The notes beneath the pieces are model-generated. The model had not been told where the DNA came from. It saw only the letters and a list, made by a program, of their open reading frames with translations, and did not search any database. From Geobacteraceae bacterium (lineage in GTDB: Bacteria > Desulfobacterota > Desulfuromonadia > Geobacterales > Pseudopelobacteraceae): a DNA stretch of 64,000 nt. A program made the translations under genes and the position numbers. This document shows positions 44,180-51,594 of the stretch, piece after piece. Where the stretch lies: the NCBI GenBank assembly GCA_021286935.1, contig JAJTBI010000009.1, positions 1 to 64,000 of the forward strand, read 5' to 3'. The stretch's first letter is position 1. Each line of letters starts with the position of its first letter.

Positions 44180-44542
44180 ATGCTCGGTTCGTTGACCATT
44201 ATTCTGGTTTGCCAACTGCTTGGGGAGATCATTACCCGACTGACCGGGCTACCGGTGCCGGGGCCGGTAATCGGCATGCTGCTCCTGTTCTGCGGCCTGC
44301 TGCTCAAGCAGAACTTACCGTCTGAGCTGGAAGGTGCGGCAAATTCCCTGCACCGTTATCTGGCGTTGTTATTTGTGCCGGCCGGGGTGGGGGTAATTAC
44401 CAACCTGGATCTGCTGGTCCGTTCCTGGCTGCCGCTTGGCGGCGCGATTCTGATCGGCACGGCGGTGACCATTGCGGTGACCGGTCAGGTCATGCAACGG
44501 GCCAACCGTCATAATCAGCAGAATGAAGGAGGGACACCATGA
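44180..44542 (+). CDS. lrgA: LrgA/CidA-family holin-like protein
   Basis: 120 residues from the ATG at 44180 (GGAGG 8 nt upstream). There are four helices; the LGEIITRLTGLPVPGPVIGM segment is diagnostic of CidA/LrgA. In staphylococci these proteins modulate murein hydrolase activity, and in plants and other bacteria the pair moves glycolate or pyruvate. The start of the LrgB gene overlaps its stop by 4 nt. Confidence 0.92.
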   Translation: MLGSLTIILVCQLLGEIITRLTGLPVPGPVIGMLLLFCGLLLKQNLPSELEGAANSLHRYLALLFVPAGVGVITNLDLLVRSWLPLGGAILIGTAVTIAVTGQVMQRANRHNQQNEGGTP

Positions 44543-45258
44543 CCGGCGATGTCTCGCAACTGTGGGTCTACCTCTCCACCACGCCGTTGCTCTGGCTGGC
44601 TGTGACTCTGATCGCCTATCAACTGGGGAGCTGGCTGTTCCGACGGCTGGGCTGCAGTCCGATCTTCAACCCGGTCCTGATTGCCGTGCTGATACTGGTA
44701 CTTCTGCTCAAGCTCAGCAACACACCGTACCAAACCTATTTCAAGGGTGCCCAGTTTATCCACTTTCTGCTGGGGCCGGCCACCGTAGCGTTGGCAATAC
44801 CGCTCTACCGCGAGGTAGCCATGATCCGCAAGACCTTCAGGCCGATTGCGATTACGCTGCTGCTCGGCTCACTGGCTGCCATTGTCAGTGCGGTGGGGAT
44901 CGCCTGGCTGCTGGGGGGAGAACGGGTACTGCTCTTGACCCTGGCACCCAAATCGGTGACGACTCCGATAGCGATGGGGATCAGTGAGCAGATTGGCGGC
45001 CTGCCGTCTCTGACGGCGGTGGCAGTGGTGCTGACCGGCATTACCGGTACCGTGATCGGCGATCTGGTGCTGAACTGGATGCGGGTGCATGACGATACGG
45101 CCCGCGGCATGGCCTTCGGGGTTGCCTCCCACGGGATCGGCACCGCCCATGCCATGCAGAAAAGCCGCACAGCCGGGGCTTTTTCTGCCTTGGCGATGGC
45201 CTTGAATGGCTTGCTTACTGCCCTGTTACTGCCGATTCTGATCAGTTTGTTGCGTTGA
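44539..45258 (+). CDS. lrgB: LrgB/CidB-family protein
   Basis: 239 residues with six or seven helices. Typical segments are FIHFLLGPATVALAIPLYR, LAPKSVTTPIAMGISEQIGG and GVASHGIGTAHAMQ, the last two being the most conserved parts of LrgB. It forms a unit with LrgA encoded just upstream. Transport of pyruvate or glycolate is a plausible role from the family. Confidence 0.93.
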   Translation: MTGDVSQLWVYLSTTPLLWLAVTLIAYQLGSWLFRRLGCSPIFNPVLIAVLILVLLLKLSNTPYQTYFKGAQFIHFLLGPATVALAIPLYREVAMIRKTFRPIAITLLLGSLAAIVSAVGIAWLLGGERVLLLTLAPKSVTTPIAMGISEQIGGLPSLTAVAVVLTGITGTVIGDLVLNWMRVHDDTARGMAFGVASHGIGTAHAMQKSRTAGAFSALAMALNGLLTALLLPILISLLR

Positions 45259-45393
45259 TAACTGTGTCTTCCGGCGCAGTTGGCTGCTGGGCAGCCTGCT
45301 GCATTTGACAATCAGCTGTTTTCTGTTAAAAATGACCAATAAATTATTTGGCAGACCAATCACAAGGACTCTTCAGCCTTCCGGCATATCCCC

Positions 45394-45903
45394 ATGAAAA
45401 AAGATTTTGTACGTTTTATAGCCCTGCCCGCCTGTGTCTGCCTCGGCTCACCGGTCGATTCCTCGCTGCCTGCTGCCTATACTGCGGTGGTACATGCCGT
45501 GCATGAGATTGTGGTTACCGGATGTGAAAACGAGAGCATCGCCATCAGCAAGATGAAGGAGAAGCGGAAGCAGTTGGGCAAGAAGACCGTGTTTTCAGAA
45601 ATTTCCATTGAGCCCAAAACTGCTGGAATTGTGAAGTATCATCCGACACCATTTGTTGCCGGACATAACATCATGACCACACCGGATGCAGATGGTGCTT
45701 ATCCGGCTAAAGTGCTTTTAAAAGCGCAGCAGTTCCCGGATGGCCAGGGATTATGGATTCAGTACAGCATCAAGGATGTGGTTACCGGAGACAAACAGCA
45801 GCGTCACATGTACTGCGAAAAATACAAGACCACGCTGTATTGCGGCTCTCTGCCGGCCAGTTACGATCTGCGGGCCCACATGAACGCCATCCTTACACCG
45901 TAA
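45394..45903 (+). CDS. Hypothetical protein with weak export signal
   Basis: 169 residues. The N-terminus KKDFVRFIALPACVCLGSPV is hydrophobic and might be a short signal. The rest alternates strands (AKVLLKAQQF, WIQYSIKDVVTG) with a Cys pair near the end (MYCEKYKTTLYCG). No family was recognised. The 3' end overlaps the convergent TIGR03915-like gene by 11 nt. TTGACA occurs at 45306-45311 but a good -10 at standard spacing is not evident. Confidence 0.6.
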   Translation: MKKDFVRFIALPACVCLGSPVDSSLPAAYTAVVHAVHEIVVTGCENESIAISKMKEKRKQLGKKTVFSEISIEPKTAGIVKYHPTPFVAGHNIMTTPDADGAYPAKVLLKAQQFPDGQGLWIQYSIKDVVTGDKQQRHMYCEKYKTTLYCGSLPASYDLRAHMNAILTP

Positions 45904-46645
45904 ACTCCGTCAGGCAGCTTCGCGTCTTCAAAGGTACTTTACCTTGTTGTAGTTTCAGATTGGTTCGCTCCGGTATGGCCAGGGTGCTGAAGTAGCAGCG
46001 CCAGAGCTGCTGAAACTGCGTCTCCTGCGGGGTTGCTTCCGGCTGTGCATGTAGTTTCATCGGCAGTAGTAGCCATTCTTTTTTTTCAGCATCGTACAGA
46101 ATTGCCTCGCCATGGTGCTGATCATGGATAATCCACTGCTGATCAGCGAACCGATCGGCAAAGTGCTGGCCAATCAGTAACAGGATCCGGTGATCCGGCC
46201 TGATTGCAGCGTAGTACAGCCCCCCCTGCACCTGCTGAAAACGGACAAAACCCAGATAACGGTGCGCCTCCCGAGCCACCTGCTGGGACAGTTTCCAGAC
46301 CTGTGCTACCCACGGATGGGCCAGCATCCCGTCAATTTTCTTGCCCTGTTCGCCTTCCAGCAGAAGAAAGTGGTAGATCAGCAGTTCCTGTTGGGGATGA
46401 TCAGCCAGCAGGCAACGCCGCAGCAGTTTGAGTGCATTGTCGGAGAGACGTTTGGTCAGGCGTTGCCAGAACTCCTCCGCAGCAGCCTGATCAGTGGCTA
46501 TGCTGACTTCAGCGGTAAACAGGTTTTGCTGGTCAGCAACAACCGCGCTGATCCGCTCTACCTCTGCAGGCTCTGCCAGCAGATAGGCATAGAGGGTCAG
46601 TAACCCGGCCAGCGTACCATCATAGGTGTAGCTTGCAGGTGTCAT
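45893..46645 (-). CDS. TIGR03915-type DNA-metabolism protein (partner of radical SAM)
   Basis: 250 residues from the ATG at 46645. The start YTYDGTLAGLLTLYAYLLAE and the downstream HPWVAQVWKLSQQVAREAHRY followed by GFVRFQ are the hallmarks of this family, whose members are encoded next to, or fused with, radical-SAM and uracil-DNA-glycosylase-like proteins. FADRFADQQWIIHDQHHGEAILYD is also conserved-looking. No uracil-glycosylase domain is fused here. Its role in DNA modification or repair is proposed by association, not shown. Confidence 0.85.
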   Translation of the reverse strand: MTPASYTYDGTLAGLLTLYAYLLAEPAEVERISAVVADQQNLFTAEVSIATDQAAAEEFWQRLTKRLSDNALKLLRRCLLADHPQQELLIYHFLLLEGEQGKKIDGMLAHPWVAQVWKLSQQVAREAHRYLGFVRFQQVQGGLYYAAIRPDHRILLLIGQHFADRFADQQWIIHDQHHGEAILYDAEKKEWLLLPMKLHAQPEATPQETQFQQLWRCYFSTLAIPERTNLKLQQGKVPLKTRSCLTEFTV

Positions 46646-46654
46646 ACTGAAAAG

Positions 46655-46800
46655 AACTGTTGCACGCGGAGGCACGGAGGCGCGAAGAGTGACATCATGT
46701 AGTTAGAGCTCATTGCCGGTTCACCTGCAGGGTAATGCCTTGCTTTTCGGTAGCTATGTGATCTTCTCCGCGAACTTCGCGGCTCCGCGTGAGTCACTTT
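46655..46800. repeat. Dispersed imperfect inverted-repeat element, copy 2
   Basis: Left arm (46661-46690) CACGCGGAGGCACGGAGG, right arm (46761-46795) CTTCGCGGCTCCGCGTGA; the arms pair over most of their length around a 70-bp centre. It sits between the two genes of the TIGR03915/radical-SAM pair and matches the ends of the element at 9985-10081. Confidence 0.65.
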
Positions 46801-46811
46801 CATTTTAATGA

Positions 46812-48101
46812 TCATAATTGCCCCGTAATCAGGCTGCGGGTCTCATCATCAACCGGACTGCTGAAATCAAGGCTTAACTGCTGCGGCTTCCGGCCCGTTG
46901 TTTTGTCGATCAGACGGCTGCGCAGGCTGCTGCTGTCCAGTGCCGCAGCTTCCAGCGATCTGCCGCGGGCCGTGACAAAATAGCGGGCCCGCTTCATAAC
47001 CACCCCCAGCCGTACCAGATCATCCAGTCCCAGATGCCCCTGCCGCCGGGCCCGGATAATCCGCTGGGCAGACAGCACCCCCACCCCCGGCACCCGCAGC
47101 AGCTCTTCATAACTGGCCCGGTTGATCTCCACCGGAAACAGCTCAATATGGCGCAAGGCCCAGCCGGTCTTGGGATCAAGCTCGCTATCCAGATTGGGAC
47201 GCGCCTCATCCAGTAGTTCATCCGCAGAAAAACCGTAATAACGCAGCAGCCAGTCTGCCTGATACAGGCGGTGTTCCCGCTTCAGTGGTGCCACGGGACG
47301 GGCAGGCAAACGGGTGTCCTGATTGACCGGAATAAAGGCGGAATAGTAGACCCGCTTCAGTTCCATGCGCTGGTACAACTGTTCCGACAGCTTCACAATC
47401 TGGTGGTCGCTTTCGTTGGAGGCCCCCACAATCAACTGGGTGCTCTGACCGGCCGGTGCAAAACGGGGTACCTTGCGGGACTGCTTCCGCTCGGCCCGGT
47501 TGATGGTGATCAACTGGTTGACCTGTCGCATCGGTTGCACCACCGCATCGCGGCTCTTGTCCGGTGCCAGCAACTGCAGGCTGCTGCTGGTGGGCAGCTC
47601 CAGATTGACGCTGACCCGGTCTGCCCAGTGTCCGGCTTGCTGCACCAGCAGCGGATCAGCCCCTGGCACCAGTTTCAGGTGGATATAGCCGTTAAAGCGA
47701 TACTCTTCCCGCAGGGTGCGTACCGCCTGGATTAGCAGCTCCATGGTGTAATCCGGTGAACGGACCACGCCGGTACTTAAAAACAGCCCTTCAATGTAGT
47801 TGCGGCGGTAGAAGCCGATGGTCAGCTCTGCCACCTCTGCCGGTGAAAGCGCCACCCGCGGCGTGTCGTTACTGCGGCGGTTGACGCAGTAGGCGCAGTC
47901 ATAGATGCAGGCGTTGGTCATCAGGATCTTGAGCAGGGAGACGCAGCGGCCGTCACTGGTCCAGGTATGGCAGATACCGCAGGAGGCAGCCGAGCCGATT
48001 CCCCCGCTGTTGCTGCGGGAGCTGCCGCTGGATGAGCAGGAGACATCGTACTTTGCCCCGTCTGCCAGTATCTTCAGCTTGTCCATCAGGTCTGCTGCCA
48101 C
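46812..48101 (-). CDS. TIGR03916-type radical SAM protein with helix-hairpin-helix
   Basis: 429 residues from a GTG at 48101 with GGGGAG 7 nt upstream; the ATG at 48086 is an alternative. The radical SAM cluster motif is Cys65-x3-Cys69-x2-Cys72 (CIYDCAYC), preceded by three more conserved-looking cysteines at 41, 44 and 53. The C-terminus carries a helix-hairpin-helix (INRASYEELLRVPGVGVLSA) for DNA binding. The family is annotated as a putative DNA modification/repair protein linked to UDG; the reaction is unknown. Confidence 0.88.
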   Translation of the reverse strand: MAADLMDKLKILADGAKYDVSCSSSGSSRSNSGGIGSAASCGICHTWTSDGRCVSLLKILMTNACIYDCAYCVNRRSNDTPRVALSPAEVAELTIGFYRRNYIEGLFLSTGVVRSPDYTMELLIQAVRTLREEYRFNGYIHLKLVPGADPLLVQQAGHWADRVSVNLELPTSSSLQLLAPDKSRDAVVQPMRQVNQLITINRAERKQSRKVPRFAPAGQSTQLIVGASNESDHQIVKLSEQLYQRMELKRVYYSAFIPVNQDTRLPARPVAPLKREHRLYQADWLLRYYGFSADELLDEARPNLDSELDPKTGWALRHIELFPVEINRASYEELLRVPGVGVLSAQRIIRARRQGHLGLDDLVRLGVVMKRARYFVTARGRSLEAAALDSSSLRSRLIDKTTGRKPQQLSLDFSSPVDDETRSLITGQL

Positions 48102-48194
48102 ACCAAATCTCCCCAAAAATTACATTGTAGTAGCATACCATATCCCTATGACAGGATAGGTCATTATGGAGTGTACTGCCGCTGCATATTCCAA

Positions 48195-48222
48195 TTGTTG
48201 TAATGCTATTTCAGAGTATAAT
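48195..48222 (+). promoter_or_regulatory. Sigma-70-type promoter of the OYE gene
   Basis: TTGTTG (48195-48200), 16-nt spacer, and a perfect TATAAT (48217-48222), 32 nt before the start codon. Confidence 0.7.
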
Positions 48223-48254
48223 GATTAAGAACAAAACAGGGAAGGAGCACGACC

Positions 48255-49340
48255 ATGAAACTTTTTTCAACCTGTACCATTGGTGCTGTCAAGCTGCAGA
48301 ACCGTGTTGTCATGTCACCCATGACCCGTTCGCGGGCCACCAATAATCTGCCAAACAGCCTGATGGTTGAATATTACAGCCAGCGTTCAGGTGCTGGCCT
48401 GATCATCACTGAAGGAACCTCGCCATCCCCTAACGGACTTGGCTATGCCCGGATACCGGGTGCATTTTCAGCGGAACAGACTGCAGGCTGGCAGCAGATA
48501 GCTTATACGGTCCATAGGGGTGGTGCCCGGATCTTCATGCAGCTGATGCATTGCGGCCGGGTGGGAAGCACGCTTAACCTGCCAGCAGGAGCAGAGCTGG
48601 TGGCTCCTTCGGCAGTTGCTTTGGGCGGTAAGATCTGGACCGACAGCCAGGGGGAACAGCCCTATGACCAGCCGCGGGAGATGACGCTAAAGGATATTGA
48701 GCAGGCCATTGCTGAGTATGCCCTGGCAGCAAAAAATGCTGTTGCTGCCGGGCTGGATGGGGTTGAGGTGCATGGCGCCAACGGCTATCTAATCAACCAG
48801 TTTCTGGACCCTGGGGCAAATCAGCGCAGTGATGAATATGGCGGCGATGCAGCGCGCCGCAACCGGTTTGCCCTGGATGTTGCTGCTGCGGTGATCGCTG
48901 AAATCGGGGCTGATCGTGTTGGTATCCGGCTCTCACCCTATGGTGTCTTTAACGAAATGAGTGGCGACTACGACGGCATTGTCGATCAGTATGTCGCACT
49001 GGCTGCAGCGCTTGGTGGACTGGGATTGAGCTACCTGCATCTGGTGGATCACTCTGCCATGGGGGCACCCAAGCCGGAACCAGCCACTGTGCAGGCCATC
49101 TGTCAGGCCTTCCGGGCCAGCGGTGGCGCTACCGTGATCCTTTCCGGCGGGTATGATGCTGAACGGGCTGAGGCTGATCTGCAGAGTGGTGCAGCAGATC
49201 TGATCGCCTTTGGCCGTCCCTTCATTGCCAACCCGGATCTGGTGGCACGCCTGCAAAGTGGAAAAGAGCTGGCTGTCCCGGATCAGGCTACCTTCTATTC
49301 ACCGGGGGAAGCTGGGTATACTGATTATCCTGTCAGGTAA
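48255..49340 (+). CDS. nemA: Old yellow enzyme-family ene-reductase
   Basis: 361 residues with GGGAAGGAG upstream. The TIM-barrel FMN enzyme shows NRVVMSPMTRSRA near the start, the substrate-anion-binding HGANGYLINQF and the SDEYGGDAARRNRF segment with the proton-donor region. Members reduce activated C=C bonds and nitro compounds with NADPH, using N-ethylmaleimide as a model substrate. It is possibly co-transcribed with the pirin-like gene 25 nt downstream. The symbol is by similarity. Confidence 0.93.
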   Translation: MKLFSTCTIGAVKLQNRVVMSPMTRSRATNNLPNSLMVEYYSQRSGAGLIITEGTSPSPNGLGYARIPGAFSAEQTAGWQQIAYTVHRGGARIFMQLMHCGRVGSTLNLPAGAELVAPSAVALGGKIWTDSQGEQPYDQPREMTLKDIEQAIAEYALAAKNAVAAGLDGVEVHGANGYLINQFLDPGANQRSDEYGGDAARRNRFALDVAAAVIAEIGADRVGIRLSPYGVFNEMSGDYDGIVDQYVALAAALGGLGLSYLHLVDHSAMGAPKPEPATVQAICQAFRASGGATVILSGGYDAERAEADLQSGAADLIAFGRPFIANPDLVARLQSGKELAVPDQATFYSPGEAGYTDYPVR

Positions 49341-49365
49341 ACGTACTCCAGAGCGAGGTGCGGCC

Positions 49366-50268
49366 ATGCAACCACGTATGATTAGTAAGGTGTTTAAAAG
49401 TATTCCCACTATTGAGGGGGCTGGTGTCCACCTCAAGCGGGCCTTTGGCTACCATCAACTGCCGCTGTTCGACCCGTTCCTGATGCTGGATGATTTCCAT
49501 ACAAACAACCCGGACGAATATCTGGCCGGTTTTCCCTGGCACCCCCACCGGGGGATTGAGACCATCACCTACATCCTTGAAGGGCGGGTGGAACATGGCG
49601 ACAGCATGGGCAACAGCGGAGTAATCGGCGCCGGCGATGTGCAGTGGATGACCGCCGGCAGCGGCATTATCCACCAGGAGATGCCGAAGTTAAGCCCCAG
49701 CGGTACCATGTGGGGCTTCCAGTTCTGGACCAACCTGCCGGCCAGCCAGAAGATGATTGCTCCCCGTTACCGCGATGTTCCGGCTGCCAGTATCCCTGAA
49801 GTAACCCTGGAGAATGGCGCCTCGGTCAAGGTGATCGCAGGAAAGGTAGCTGGTGTGCAGGGACCGGTGCAGGATATCCTGGCCGACCCGGAACTGCTGG
49901 ATGTACGCCTGCCACCGGACGCCGTCTTTGAACATGCGGTGGCCGATGGGTACACCGTGGTGGCCTACCTGCTGGATGGTCAGGGCTATTTTGATCAGGG
50001 CCGCGATCCCTATGCCTACGATTATGCCGGTAGCGGCTGGTTGGATCTGGAACGAGGCTGTTCCTTTGGTCCCGAGACAACCGTACTGTATGAGCACCAG
50101 GGGGAGGGCATCCGGGTGAGTGCCGGTAAGCAGGGGGTGCGTTTCCTGCTGCTGGTTGGCAAGCCGCTGGGTGAGCCGATTGCCTGGCAGGGGCCGATTG
50201 TGATGAACAGCCGCGAAGAGCTGCGTATCGCCTTTGAAGAGTACCATAACGGCACCTTTGTGAAGTAG
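49366..50268 (+). CDS. Pirin-family protein
   Basis: 300 residues from the ATG at 49366 (GAGG 7 nt upstream). The N-terminal cupin carries the iron ligands: FPWHPHRGIETITYILEG (two His), then HGDSMG (His), and a Glu in GSGIIHQEMP. Bacterial pirins such as YhhW act as quercetin 2,3-dioxygenases or redox regulators. It ends at a clear terminator and forms a likely two-gene operon with the ene-reductase. Confidence 0.92.
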   Translation: MQPRMISKVFKSIPTIEGAGVHLKRAFGYHQLPLFDPFLMLDDFHTNNPDEYLAGFPWHPHRGIETITYILEGRVEHGDSMGNSGVIGAGDVQWMTAGSGIIHQEMPKLSPSGTMWGFQFWTNLPASQKMIAPRYRDVPAASIPEVTLENGASVKVIAGKVAGVQGPVQDILADPELLDVRLPPDAVFEHAVADGYTVVAYLLDGQGYFDQGRDPYAYDYAGSGWLDLERGCSFGPETTVLYEHQGEGIRVSAGKQGVRFLLLVGKPLGEPIAWQGPIVMNSREELRIAFEEYHNGTFVK

Positions 50269-50293
50269 ATCGACATGTTGTACCGTTGAGCAC

Positions 50294-50331
50294 TACGGGC
50301 GTCCATAACCAGACGCCCGTAACTGTTTTAT
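50294..50331 (+). terminator. Intrinsic terminator after the pirin-like gene
   Basis: A perfect 10-bp stem (TACGGGCGTC, 50294-50303, with its complement 50312-50321) is followed by ACTGTTTTA. It lies 26 nt after the stop. Confidence 0.75.
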
Positions 50332-50384
50332 GGCTCATCAGCCCACGGAGTCCGGAGCGAATGCGGGGCTGCCATGCGGTCTTT

Positions 50385-50597
50385 TCACTCCTCATCCGCC
50401 AGGTATTCCAGCAGATCACCCGGCTGACAGTCCAGATAGCGGCAGATCGCCTCCAGTGTGGCAAAGCGTACCCCTTTGACCTTGCCGCTTTTCAGCAGCG
50501 ACAGGTTTGCTTCGGTAATGCCGATTTGCTCGGCCAGGTCACGGGATTTAACCTTGCGCTTTGCCAGCATGATATCCAGATTCACCACAATCGGCAT
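50385..50597 (-). CDS. Small XRE-family transcription factor (YozG-like)
   Basis: 70 residues, a single Cro/C1 helix-turn-helix: SRDLAEQIGITEANLSLLKSG followed by the FATLEAICRYLDCQPGDLLEY pattern typical of the YozG group. It lies 9 nt downstream of a DUF2975 membrane protein gene, the usual pairing. It probably regulates this two-gene operon. Confidence 0.9.
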   Translation of the reverse strand: MPIVVNLDIMLAKRKVKSRDLAEQIGITEANLSLLKSGKVKGVRFATLEAICRYLDCQPGDLLEYLADEE

Positions 50598-50606
50598 AGC
50601 GCTCCC

Positions 50607-51098
50607 TTACACAATCTGACTGTTGTCGTCCTGGATGCGGTACGCCTCGTCCATCACCACCCCCAGCATCTGCACAGCGCCGCCAACTATCAGCAGATAC
50701 AGGTCTGCCGTACTCAATCCCACGCTAATGGAAAGCTTGCCCTGCGCTGCCATTGACAGTAATCCGGAAAGGGTCGCCGTGTACAGGGCGTTTGCTCCAC
50801 CCAGCAGTAGCAGACCGGTACCAAAACGGCGGTACTGAACGCCGGTTTCCCGTCGGAACAGTTCTCCCCTTGCATAGGCGCTGCAGATCCGGAACAGGGC
50901 TGCCAGGGCATACGCGGCAGCTACAAGCGGAAGCAGTTCCACCAGAAAACCTGCAATCCTGACACCGTTAGACAGGCCTGCAGGCCCGACCTGCGTTGCC
51001 AGGGTTGGAGGAAGCCAGGCAACAATCTGCGGTGCTGACCAGCGTAGTACGGCAATCACCAGCGTCAACAGCCATAGCAGCACAACCATCCACTGCAT
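50607..51098 (-). CDS. DUF2975 membrane protein
   Basis: 163 residues, four helices (about 4-22, 48-72, 92-115 and 125-148). The RICSAYARGELFRRETGVQYRRFG linker is characteristic of DUF2975. The family is nearly always encoded with a YozG-like XRE protein, as here. Its function is unknown. The ribosome site is weak; the strong AGGAGG at about 51142-51147 is out of range of this ATG. Confidence 0.85.
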   Translation of the reverse strand: MQWMVVLLWLLTLVIAVLRWSAPQIVAWLPPTLATQVGPAGLSNGVRIAGFLVELLPLVAAAYALAALFRICSAYARGELFRRETGVQYRRFGTGLLLLGGANALYTATLSGLLSMAAQGKLSISVGLSTADLYLLIVGGAVQMLGVVMDEAYRIQDDNSQIV

Positions 51099-51150
51099 GA
51101 TGCGACTCTTTGTTGTCAGTTGTTGAGGCAGCAGGATGCACCTCCTAAAT

Positions 51151-51182
51151 TTTTATTGTAAAACGATAATTTTTTATTGTAC
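51151..51182. promoter_or_regulatory. Twin direct repeats in the DUF2975/XRE control region
   Basis: TTTTTATTGTA occurs at 51151-51161 and again at 51172-51182, 21 bp (two helical turns) apart, in a strongly AT-rich stretch 50-85 nt upstream of the DUF2975 start. Binding of two regulator protomers on one DNA face is plausible. Confidence 0.45.
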
Positions 51183-51252
51183 TACTATATCATTCAACAA
51201 AAAATTTCAACCGCAGAGATAGCTCTACAGCTTTTTGTCTGGAGGAAATGCA

Positions 51253-51561
51253 ATGGTTACGATGCGTAGAACAGCACTTTTACTGGTATTGGGTCTGATT
51301 GTGACAGCAGTGTTCTGCAATGCCCAGGAACCACTGCAGGCTGAGAACCCAACACCGCCGGTTGTGTTATTGCCCGCTACGCTGCCTCAGCCTGCTGTTG
51401 ATCCACTGCTTGAAACAGTTGAGAAAAAACCGGCCAAACAGGTTACAGAAACGCCTTGGTTCTGGCGGTTTATGGAAGGGATGGCAATCGGCGCGGCAAA
51501 TCACAATACCCAGAAGCAGAGCGATGGCCGTCCCCAGACGCCAAGTACGGTTAAGCCATAG
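51253..51561 (+). CDS. Small exported hypothetical protein
   Basis: 102 residues from the ATG at 51253 (GGAGG 7 nt upstream). A signal peptide (about 5-25, VFCNA) is followed by a Pro-rich linker and an amphipathic segment WFWRFMEGMAIGAANHNTQ. No family was recognised. It ends 33 nt before the lipoprotein gene on the same strand. Confidence 0.65.
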   Translation: MVTMRRTALLLVLGLIVTAVFCNAQEPLQAENPTPPVVLLPATLPQPAVDPLLETVEKKPAKQVTETPWFWRFMEGMAIGAANHNTQKQSDGRPQTPSTVKP

Positions 51562-51594
51562 ATCGGTTTGAAAGTCAGCTTAAGGAGAATTCTG

